NCBI GenBank assembly: GCA_933822405.4
Contig: CAKOGP040001823.1
Location: 1 to 16,748 of the forward strand
DNA from: Cylindrotheca closterium
Taxonomy: Eukaryota; Bacillariophyta; Bacillariophyceae; Bacillariales; Bacillariaceae
Direction: 5' to 3'
DNA: 16,748 bases
Part shown: positions 1 to 8,025 of the stretch, piece after piece
Layout: the number at the start of each line of letters is the position of its first letter
Position numbering within the stretch: the first letter of the stretch is position 1
Program-made: the position numbers and the translations under genes
The notes under the pieces: model-generated
Database searches by the model: none
Told to the model about the DNA's origin: nothing
What the model saw: the letters and a program-made list of their open reading frames with translations, nothing else

Positions 1-501
1 CCTATTTATACCAGTATCAGCAGTTGATTTCAATCTGCCATCAGAGAAGTCTGAACGATACTCGACAAGATATAGTAGTAATATATCTGCAAGATTAAAA
101 GTTCAGTTTCTATCATTGGTATCGTTGGATCTATCTATTACATCATGTAGTACCAGTCAATTTCAGTTGCCAAGAACCTACCATCCCATCTTCAGGGAGC
201 TAGAAGTGATCCTAGGGGATCTACAGCGCTTCCTCATAATCGAGGGCTAGGGTGGGTCCTTAAGACAAGGTGTTTAGTCGTTTGATAAGACAAAGAGAAA
301 CTGCTAGGGCCGTATGGAGCTTGGACCTAATAACATCCCCCTGAAGTCTGTGGAGAGTACTAATTTAGTCTGGAAGAGAGTTAGTCGACTAACTCTCATT
401 GGCTAAAAATTCACTAAAGAGCCCACCACCGTAAAACAAGCAAAGTCCCAGCTGTGAAAAAATGCCCCAAGATTCAGCCCCCAAAAAAATTACTCACTTT
501 T
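1..501. other. Intergenic, no gene supported
   Basis: No ATG-initiated frame of useful length and no RNA gene is visible on either strand. The only structured element is the 22-bp palindrome at 376-397, listed separately. The sequence is AT-rich, ordinary-looking eukaryotic intergenic DNA. Confidence 0.6.
376..397. repeat. Perfect 22-bp palindrome
   Basis: GAGAGTTAGTC is followed at once by its exact reverse complement GACTAACTCTC, with no spacer. The central hexamer is GTCGAC. It could be a dimeric protein-binding site or a cruciform; no neighbouring gene makes a role obvious. Confidence 0.8.
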
Positions 502-743
502 GGTCGCTTCTCATCGCTTTGGTCGCTTCTCATCGCTTTGGGAAACGAGTAATTTCCATTCGGAACGAGTAATTTCCATTCGGAACGAGTAATTTCCATT
601 CGGAACAAGTAATTTCCATTCGGAACGAGTAATTTCCATTCGGAACAAGTAATTTCCATTCGGAGCGAGCAGAAGCCATATTTTGCTCACTTCTGATCGC
701 GTTATGGTCGCTTCTCATCGCTTTGGTCGCTTCTCATCGTTTC
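502..743. repeat. Composite satellite A-A-B6-A-A
   Basis: Two repeat families are nested symmetrically. Family A is a 19-bp unit, ggtcgcttctcatcgcttt, present twice at 502-539 and twice at 706-743, with a diverged copy at 685-703. Family B is a 20-bp unit, cggaacgagtaatttccatt, present six times in exact register at 541-660; copies differ mainly at g/a in acgag versus acaag, and the first copy reads ggaaacgag. Because 20 is not a multiple of three, B is open in all frames of the minus strand and gives spurious peptides. There are no unique spacers, so it is a tandem satellite and not an interspaced array. Confidence 0.9.
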
Positions 744-2096
744 TGTTTGAACTAATCATAATTGGTCATCATTAGCTTTTGCTCTTAACCGTTTCCTGAG
801 CTAGCTGCACAAAACCAAAACACGTGGATACGGTACAAAATCTACGTAAAATCGACTCCATTGACCACAATTACAATCTCTAAATGCTCTTTACCAAATA
901 TGGCCACCAAAGAACTGAACGCATAGCGGAAACTCTTTTATATCATAGAAAGGGTACAACAAGCCTCCGTAAGTGGAAATCGTTGTCAGAAGGCGCTATG
1001 AGATTTCGACTTTTCACAAAAGGCCTTTCTTAGTTTTTCCTGGTACTACTCCTACACAGTCCTACACAAGTATTGACTGCGGGGAAACATAAGATCGTAG
1101 ATGTGGAATTGGTCCAACAACATAATTCCACCTAGGAAAGTGCTTCTTTATCTATTGTATTTAGGGATGGGCCTTTGTCCGATTATCGACAATGCCTCCA
1201 TATCAGCGATCTGGATCAACTAATATTGGGCAATTTTGGCGATATTGACGAAATATTTGTTTTCACGTGGAGCATAGTACATATCCTACGTCTTTTATAA
1301 AATCAGCCTCGAATCAGCCTCTGATCAGGAAAGGGTTAAGTATGAGTTAATCTTCTTATCCCACGTGATCACATGGATTTCGAAAATGACTGGAGAAGGT
1401 CTGTCCGCTCTCCGAACAATGACAAAAATCATCGTTCTGCCGGGTGTTCCAGAGAACTGCTGACTCAGTTCTTTTCTACGCTAAATTAATGGCGTGTAAC
1501 AGTTTGCGCACATGTGATGCGTGCGGCACACAGGCTACACTTCAACCTGGGAATCCTATAGGTCAAGTCACAAGTCCGGTTCCTGTTAGAATTCTGTCAA
1601 GTGTTGCCAGCAAGGGCAATAGTACAATTGTATTTGCAACATACAGGTCAGCTGGCTTTGCAAATCATCATATGAGCGCTGTAGTCCAGTGTGCCGAGTG
1701 AAAAGAATGTGGAATGGATTGCTTTAAGCCGATCGAGAATCGTCTGAGATTCCAAGGCGACGCAGCTGATGAAGGAAAAGTGTTGCCAGCAAGTGGAATA
1801 AGGTGGTGTTCTTGTAATCTTCTTGTTATTGGCTTGCAATTGGGGTGGTCGTGTGGGCAGAGTGAAAGTAGGGGCAGAGTGAAAGAAATGAGAAATGGGA
1901 AGTTTTCTTAAAATGAATCACCTGCCACTTTACTGTACCTGGTACTGTACCGTAGGATATCGCCGCCAAGAAATCATAATGCAAATTTTTGAATTTTAAA
2001 AAACTGTCTCCAAATGGATTTTCAGCGATTTTTCTGGCAAGGCTTGCGCATGGAAGTTCGCTCTCATCACCTCGCTGCAAACACTGCAAAATCAAA
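744..2096. other. Intergenic, no gene supported
   Basis: Small open stretches at about 1489-1701 and 1714-1911 on the plus strand have no recognisable homology and no supporting signals. A 16-bp direct repeat aagtgttgccagcaag occurs near 1601 and 1779. A 9-bp direct repeat tactgtacc occurs twice with 3 bp between near 1930. Nothing else is supported. Confidence 0.55.
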
Positions 2097-2197
2097 GACG
2101 CACATCCGGGTTCAAGGACGCACATCCGGGTTCAAGGACGCCAAATCAAAGACGCAACACATTTTGCGTTGTCAAATCAATGACGCACATCCGGGTT
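2097..2197. repeat. GACGCACATCCGGGTT repeat cluster upstream of a gene
   Basis: A 20-bp unit gacgcacatccgggttcaag is exactly repeated at 2097-2116 and 2117-2136. A third copy of its first 16 bp lies at 2182-2197. The phrase aaatcaaagacgc also recurs near 2089 and 2142. The cluster ends 143 bp before the start codon at 2341, so it could be a promoter-proximal binding-site cluster or a minisatellite. The sequence alone does not decide this. Confidence 0.8.
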
Positions 2198-2340
2198 TTT
2201 AATCCTCTTCAGCATTCGGTCTTTTCTCTTTTCAGAACGACTGCAAAAAACTATTTCTGAAAGTTCAATTTCTACTAAATATTCAACGCGCGCAAAAGTC
2301 GCCAAAAACACCAACTCCATAAATGTGAGAGTTTCGGAGA

Positions 2341-3339
2341 ATGGAAGAGATGGAGGCCATGCTACCAAAAAAAACAGTTTACACCTGCTTTGTGGCGGTT
2401 GATACCCGTTCGTTGAACATTGTACGGGGGGAAATGAACGATCGACTCAACTTGCCCAAGAAGGCCGAGGAGATCTTGGGCAAGAAGGCGAATTTGAACA
2501 AGATGACCAAGGCCGAGAGAGCCAAGTGGGCAAACAAGGCAAGGGCCAGAAGAAGCAAAGGCCAGAAGGAGGAAATATCTGAAAAGGAGATCGATTTTGA
2601 ACCAACCCTTCTTGTCATTATCGAAGAACCAAAGAAGGAGGAAGAAGAAGTCGACGACGTGAACGAGAAGAAGGAATTCAAACCTTCCCTTCTTGTCGTT
2701 ATCGAAGATCCAGAGGGAGAAGACTTGAATACCATGGACGAGTCGTCTTTTGATGCTGGATTGATTAATGACGACTTCGATTCTTTGGAGCAGGATGGTA
2801 GCGATGGCGAGATTTTTGCATCACCAACTGAGCAATCTGACAAGGCAGCTACGAATGATATTCCTTCTGATGGAATGGGATCTGGATGGACCGAATCTGG
2901 AAAGCGCTACAGCCGACGGCTACAGCTCAAGCTTTCGCCAGATAAGAAGGATCCTTCTACTGAAGCTTTGGGATCTGGCATGACGGAAAAAGGACGACGA
3001 TACAGTCGCCGAGTGGTAAATCGAAAGGTGCCAAATAAAGCACATTCTTGCTACGGCTTGGAAAGAGATGAAGTATGATAATAGTGTGCGACAACACACG
3101 AACAACCCATCAGGGAGTGTCACCTGGAAATTCACCCCATCAATTGCATTTACTTTTTCAACCATGATCATCTCACTTTTTTTTCTTTTCTCTTTTAGGA
3201 CATTTTGGCGAAAACACATTTTCGCATTTATTTTATTGTCACACTTCCAAGGGATCCTTCGGAAGGCCAGTGTTTGCCTTTGTGGTTTCTAGTGGATTGG
3301 TCACTCACTAGGTCGCATCGGCGACGCGAAACCAGATGA
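2341..3339 (+). CDS. Lys/Glu-rich protein of unknown function, probable two exons
   Basis: I do not recognise this protein. Exon 1 runs 2341-3072 (244 aa from ATG). Residues 40-80 are Lys/Arg/Ala-rich and probably helical. Then come two related acidic modules, FEPTLLVIIEEP (about 86-97) and FKPSLLVVIEDP (113-124), an acidic Ser/Asp stretch to about 175, and two related basic motifs, GSGWTESGKRYSRR (180-193) and GSGMTEKGRRYSRR (211-224). The unspliced frame stops at 3078. A GTATGA donor at 3073 and a strong pyrimidine-tract acceptor ending in TTTTAG at 3198 would remove a 126-bp phase-0 intron. They join residue E244 to a 46-aa extension containing IYFIVTLPRDP and LPLWFLVDW, ending with TGA at 3337-3339. 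Downstream frames still look coding-like but broken, so the 3' end may be degenerate. Nuclear localisation is possible from the basic clusters, as inference only. Confidence 0.6.
3073..3198 (+). other. Probable intron of the 2341 gene
   Basis: The donor is GTATGA. The acceptor is preceded by about 20 nearly uninterrupted pyrimidines and ends in AG at 3197-3198. Its length of 126 bp is divisible by three and it contains the in-frame TGA at 3076-3078 that otherwise ends the protein. The donor is weaker than GTAAGT, so the intron is probable and not certain. Confidence 0.5.
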
Positions 3340-3654
3340 TTTCATGGCTTGCTGCGACTGGGTGCTTCCCTCCAGTCTTGTTTGGCCACCTAAAACGAAT
3401 CAATCGTTTGGGTGGGACGACGGGGGTGGGATGGGCAGGTCGAGGCTCGTAAGCGCATCCTGATCAGCAAGATCCCAGATAAGTGGTCCCTTTAGGATTT
3501 GGGATTGGCGTACCTACTTCAAGAACAAGATCATCGATTTGAGATTACTATTTCCAAAGGAAAGCGGAAGCCTCGCTTGGGACATCAGTGTCATGTGATC
3601 CATCAGCCACCCTGCTCTAATATTGGGAGCAAGCGATATCCGTCAGACATGTGA
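3293..3654 (+). pseudogene. Coding-like remnant after the 2341 gene
   Basis: Protein-like frames continue past the stop at 3337. The second frame is open from 3293 to 3462 and includes GRIGDAKPDDFMACCDWVLP. The first frame (that of the main gene) is open from 3394 to 3492 and includes EARKRILISKIPDKWSL. It is then interrupted by TAG at 3493-3495 and reopens to TGA at 3652-3654 with DLGLAYLLQEQDHRFEITIS. This pattern of two frame changes and one nonsense codon suggests that the 3' half of a longer ancestral gene has decayed. Unrecognised small introns are the alternative. No homologue is known to me. Confidence 0.4.
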
Positions 3655-4449
3655 ACAGCCGTTGTTGCCAATAATAATAATTTTTATTGCAATACTCGGT
3701 GGTGCATGCAGTATCGTGATGATGGCACTGGACTGAACATCGCAACAAGGGGGCAACGGCGTCTTCCACCATTTTAAACTAATTACTACTATAATTGTAG
3801 TACAGTACCAGATTGGCATGTCTTATTGTCATATATACATATTCGAATTGTGGTCTTTTGATTACCTTTTGCAGCGCTAGTACTTTAGAATAAACTCAGC
3901 TATATATCAGATTTTTGTACCATAAAATGTTGCAGAAGAATATTTTCGACTTTTCGGTACACATAAATATGGCGTGAAACAACATTCTCTAACTGAAACT
4001 ATTATTTTAAAAAATGACCCGACTACACGAAAAACTGGGCATAATTTAAATATATGGCGTGAAACAACATTCACCAACAAACAAATGTTTACTATATATA
4101 TAACGCTATAAATGTGACCTTGTACTGCCTTCGTCCGTCAAATAGTAATGAAGTTTTGCTGTGTGGTAGAGTAAGAACTAGATATGTACCAGGTACCTTT
4201 GTACGAATACTCTGGGCTAGTAGTGTACGTGTATACCGTATTAAGCAAAGCTGCACTGGTGGGAAAAGAAGACGGGCCACTTTTTGCAGATTAATATGGC
4301 ATATATATGAGACAGCACCGTTGTCATGTTGGCAGTCACGTCACTCATATATTTGATGGTTCGAATCATCGTCCATCTAGTATCATGATCCTATGATCAT
4401 CCATCAGTACTAGCTAGCTCCTACTAGTACTTCAATGTCTGATTTTTTT
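3655..4449. other. Intergenic with small repeats
   Basis: No gene is supported. The 21-bp phrase atatggcgtgaaacaacattc occurs at 3967-3987 and again exactly at 4052-4072. An 8-bp-arm hairpin AGTACTAG/CTAGTACT lies at 4406-4431 with a 10-nt loop. The rest is AT-rich. Confidence 0.6.
3967..4072. repeat. Direct 21-bp repeat pair
   Basis: Two identical copies of atatggcgtgaaacaacattc, at 3967-3987 and 4052-4072, start 85 bp apart. A diverged relative, atatgccgtgaaaccattg, occurs at 7511-7529, just left of the putative transposon, so this is probably a dispersed repeat family. Confidence 0.75.
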
Positions 4450-4507
4450 CAGGGATGGGAACTTTTACGATGCATATCCAGGGATGGGAACTTTTACGAT
4501 GCATATC
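4450..4507. repeat. Exact 29-bp tandem duplication
   Basis: Units at 4450-4478 and 4479-4507 are identical, each beginning cagggatgggaactttta and ending gcatatc. The perfect identity suggests a recent slippage or duplication. It lies about 480 bp upstream of the VWFD gene start codon. Confidence 0.9.
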
Positions 4508-4892
4508 CATGATCCACTTCAAAAACAACGAATCAATCTGACGAACATTTTAATTCTTCAATTTGAGACTCATCACTTTTATTACAATCCTATTCTCGTC
4601 GGACGGACTATCATCAGAACTAACATAGCTCCCTCCATGATCTTGCGACTTCGACCTAAAATATTTTGCTCGAGAAAATTCATTTTCGATCCCAAATTTC
4701 ACCATGACCGTGCCAAAGCCAAGCCAGAACCCTAATAACGGAAGAGAAACGAGCGTGGAAGAATGACTACCGGTACACAATGAAGGTCGACCTGCGGGAT
4801 ATACGACAGAAACGACCATAGCCTGCCGACGAATCTCATCGTCAACACGGAAAATGTGAACGAAACACAACACGCGGCGGCACAACTCCAAC

Positions 4893-4898
4893 TATATA
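4893..4898 (+). promoter_or_regulatory. TATA-like element of the VWFD gene
   Basis: A TATATA hexamer lies 92 bp upstream of the ATG at 4985. That is compatible with a core promoter and a short 5' leader. It is position-based inference only, in an AT-rich background. Confidence 0.3.
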
Positions 4899-4984
4899 CA
4901 CAAGACATCAGCCAAAGATTCTCACAATTATTCAAAATCAGTGAATCAATCAGCTCGAGCAGCATCAAATCAATCAGTGCAGCC

Positions 4985-6311
4985 ATGAAGTTTTCTTCCG
5001 ATCGTGTTTTGGCATTTTTCATGGCAATGATGGCCACATCATCGTCATTATGTTTTGGCCAAACCGCTCCGCCGGGCACCGAACAGCTTGGTCCCGATAA
5101 TACTGGCTATTGCACAAACCAAGAAAATGGAAGACATGATTATGCCTTTACTCTCCAGGGAGAAACCATCACCATTGCGGAGTGCGACCGATTGTGTCGT
5201 AGCAACAATGATCTGGACGGTCTGCGAGGATTCAGCACGTATGAGGGAGATCAAATGTGCTATTGCTGGTACGACGATGGTACTGCTCCTGGAATGGGGC
5301 TACCACCGGACGAGTGTCCACCCGGTTCCCCGTTTCATCAATGCAGAAGATGGCCTGATGGATTTGGACCAATTGACGCTCTGATGGGCACCTTTGGATT
5401 CAATTGCTTTCGATACCTCGAGTTTCCTGTTGCTCAAGCCAATGGGGATCCTCACTGTAAGTAAACTAACGCCAGAGAAAGACACTACGTAGTCTCTTAT
5501 TCGTCTGTAACTATTCGGTCTCACTCTTCTTCTTCTTCTCGTTTCAATCACTATGACAGTCCGAACCTGGAAGAACGAACATTTCGAGTTCCATGGACAG
5601 TGCGACATTGTCATGACCAAGGTCAAGAACTTTGCCAGCAAGGACATGGATCTCGACATTCACCTTCGTACTAGCATGGTCCAATACTGGAGCTACATCA
5701 AGGCCGCTTCCATCCGTATTGGAAATGACATCCTCGAAGTTCAAGGCTCGTCGGCTGCCAAGGAAGATGGCGAGGACAAGCGTCATCACTGGATCAATTT
5801 TGAGTACCGTGGGGATATCACTGACCTTGGTGGATTTCCGGTCACTATTAATCCTCGCAATGACAAGTATATTATCGATCTTGATAGTGCCTACCCTGGG
5901 CAAAAGATTGAAATCAAGAACTTTAACGAATTTGTTGGAGTCAAGATTATCGGAGCTACTGAAGAATCGTTTGGCAATGCTGTCGGTATCACTGGCGATT
6001 TCAAGACTGGCAATACGTATGCGCGTGATGGTATCACATTGCTGAACGACTTCAATGAATTGGGTATGGAATGGCAAGTCTTGCCGAGCGATGGCAAGCT
6101 GTTTCACGAAATGGCTCGTCCTCAATTTCCAGAACTTTGCTACCTTCCAGAAGATCCCCGTGGGGAACGTGCTCGTCGCTTGGATGAGTCTAATATTACC
6201 GAAGAACAAGCGGAAGCTGCTTGTGCTGGTCTCGACGATGAATTTGATCGCAAGGGATGTGTATACGACATCCTTGCCACTCAAGACTTGAACATGGTTG
6301 GAGCGTACTAA
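4985..6311 (+). CDS. Secreted Cys-rich, VWFD (GDPH)-domain protein, two exons
   Basis: Two exons, 4985-5456 and 5560-6311, encode 407 aa. I chose ATG 4985 because it gives a clear signal peptide (residues 1 to about 25: basic start, hydrophobic LAFFMAMMA core). The frame extends further upstream, but without an ATG. Residues 40-145 form a Cys-rich region (C43, C67, C71, C92, C94, C111, C120, C141) with spacing reminiscent of WSC or apple/PAN modules, which is tentative. Splicing creates GDPHF at 154-158, followed by RTWKNEHFEFHGQCD, the signature of a von Willebrand factor type D domain. VITGDF-like and RDG motifs and EWQVL complete the domain to about residue 340. A C-terminal tail (EEQAEAAC...DILATQDL...VGAY) follows. 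No transmembrane anchor is evident after the signal, so it is probably secreted. VWFD/GDPH proteins recur among diatom extracellular and adhesion-associated proteins; a matrix role is inference. A truncated relative lies at 15945-16067. Confidence 0.9.
5457..5559 (+). other. 103-bp intron in the VWFD gene
   Basis: The donor is GTAAGT at 5457. The acceptor ACAG at 5556-5559 follows a TC-rich tract (about 5519-5542). The intron is phase 1: T5456 joins T5560 and C5561 to make the Phe of GDPHF. Restoration of this conserved VWFD motif is strong independent support for the splice junctions. Confidence 0.92.
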
Positions 6312-7580
6312 AGTGGAGTATATTATGCTGTATATAGGCAGGCATTTGCTGTAAGCGTCGAAAGGTACCTGTGGATCTGGCATCGTTCGACTATGATTGA
6401 TCGTTCAGTGATACAGTGATACTGTAGATAATAATGATTGAGATGCAGTTTGTGTTCATATTTGCTTGATTGTTGAGTACGCAAGAATCAAAAGTTACCT
6501 TTTACTATCTACCATCGTGTATGATTCTTCCCTTCGTTCGATCTCGCTTCACTCTAGTCTTTCACCAACACAGTCCATTTTCACTTTTTACTTTGAGGAA
6601 AGAAAACCCTCAATGCATCAATGAGGTGAGAAAGGTTTTGATGTTTGATCAGTGCTTTATTTTAATAAAAGCAGAACATATAATTTCCTATCTTCTCTTG
6701 TTTGATTAAATTATTATCATCATGTTCCAGATTTGATCAGATGAGACCGCTGAACCTGATCCATCACCGAAAAATGTTGGCTTTAAGTCACCCAAAAGCA
6801 CGTCTGATGGAAGATTTTCCATGAATTCTCGTTGATGTTCGTATGTGATGTGTATACCTGTGAACCATGCAACGTTGATCTTTTTATGGAGGTTCTGCGA
6901 GCGTTATCAAATCGAAAGTCATGTCCCCGCCCATGTTCAGAAAGATCCAATAGGTCTATCAGGACAGCTGAATGTATGCCAATGTACGTGGCTTTGGAAT
7001 ATAATGGGCGTCTCGTCTCTGCAGAACGCCATCATCATTGTCCTACCGGTACAACATTTTATTTCCCTTACATTTGTAGGCACAAGTCGACAGCTAGATC
7101 GTAGCTATAAAGCTTTGAAGGCGAACAAAAGAACTCTAAACTCCTGAAAAAATGTTACTGCATGCATACTCATCCCTCCTATTGACAAGCAGTCATATGA
7201 TGAAGAAGATGTTTTGATTAGTATCTATTTGCATGCTGTAGTGGAGGACATTTAGCTCAGAACACAACTTTTGTGGCTTAGACATTGGTCCTGAGAAATA
7301 GATCTATGCATGCGGAGAAACGATACCATGCAGTATCATTAGCTTCACGTTGACTCTCTCGAACACTTACAGGTTCGCCTGTGCAATATCATTGGGTTCA
7401 CGTTGATTGACTCTCTCGAACATAATATATTTCGCGAAGAATATGTGAACTCGAACCCATGCGATCAAGAAAGTCATTTTTCATCGCCAGATCGATCTCA
7501 GGACATAAAAATATGCCGTGAAACCATTGTTGGCTCTTTCGAAGACATATACTTTTAAAAAAAAAAATTAGCGATCCGCC
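6312..7580. other. Intergenic region between VWFD gene and putative transposon
   Basis: The first 200 bp probably hold the 3' UTR of the VWFD gene, since aatgattgagatg near 6431 recurs after the truncated copy near 16117. Open stretches at 6832-7147 lack an ATG start at their beginning and resemble nothing known. The segment 7328-7529 contains repeats listed separately. No gene is supported. Confidence 0.6.
7328..7422. repeat. Imperfect tandem duplication with TTCACGTTGACTC motif
   Basis: Two similar units, about 7328-7365 and 7381-7422, share atgca(g/a)tatcatt followed by ttcacgttga...ctctctcgaaca. The second has a 4-bp insertion (ttga). A third, diverged copy, ttcacgttgactcactcttc, lies at 15845-15864, just outside the other end of the putative transposon. 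Confidence 0.75.
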
Positions 7581-7583
7581 AAT

Positions 7584-7601
7584 GAGGCAGTGGGAATCCC
7601 C
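7584..7601 (+). repeat. Left terminal inverted repeat
   Basis: GAGGCAGTGGGAATCCCC is the inverted counterpart of 15801-15818, with 17 of 18 positions identical. It is preceded by AAT, the proposed target duplication. Confidence 0.7.
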
Positions 7602-8025
7602 GGATTTCTCCCCTACACCGCAAACGAAAGTTATGGGATTATGGTTTTATTTCGGGGAATTGGGTGTTTTTTTTTTGTTTCGGTCTGACCAACCAACCGT
7701 ATTTCACCATAGTTTTTACCACAAACCCCGACTGCCTTTTTCGCGGCAGAAACTTCCAGTCCTCCCAAAGTTTTCACCCGACAACCAAGAATAGAACCAC
7801 AACACCCTGAGTATTGCATCGATAATCTATTATAATCTAAACTTCCGATTCACATGTATATCCTTTTTTTTAAATTTCCCTCTAACGGTCGCATCTTCAT
7901 CGCATCATTGAGAAAATAAATCTTTGCGATATTATATATACGATGCGATTTTATCCCTCTGAACGATCCTCTTCGACATCCATCAGGCATTTATTCTATC
8001 TCATTGCCCTGGCCAGAAGAGTGAA
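7602..8025 (+). promoter_or_regulatory. Left subterminal region and 5' region of the first element gene
   Basis: This is a non-coding stretch between the left terminus and the start codon at 8026. It contains a T-rich run near 7670 and an AT-rich TATA-like segment ttatatata at 7932-7940, 86 bp before the ATG. Only one weak match to the right-end palindrome motif (gttatggga near 7630) is seen, so the subterminal repeats are asymmetric. Confidence 0.4.

Noticed and set aside
541..660. Regular repeat array that might be read as CRISPR
   Set aside because: The 20-bp units abut without spacers and the window is clearly eukaryotic (introns, signal peptide gene).
1444..1911. Two small plus-strand open stretches
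   Set aside because: The first opens with GTG, neither resembles a known protein, and no splice or promoter evidence supports them.
4340..4380. tRNA-like B box GGTTCGAATC at 4358-4367
   Set aside because: The flanking bases do not form a 5-bp T stem, and no matching A box, anticodon arm or acceptor stem can be folded around it.
4856..4984. N-terminal extension of the VWFD protein from a GTG
   Set aside because: It has no ATG and would bury the signal peptide that begins exactly at ATG 4985.
5544..6383. Long antisense open frame opposite VWFD exon 2
   Set aside because: It mirrors a strongly supported coding exon and its peptide has no recognisable features; a codon-usage shadow.
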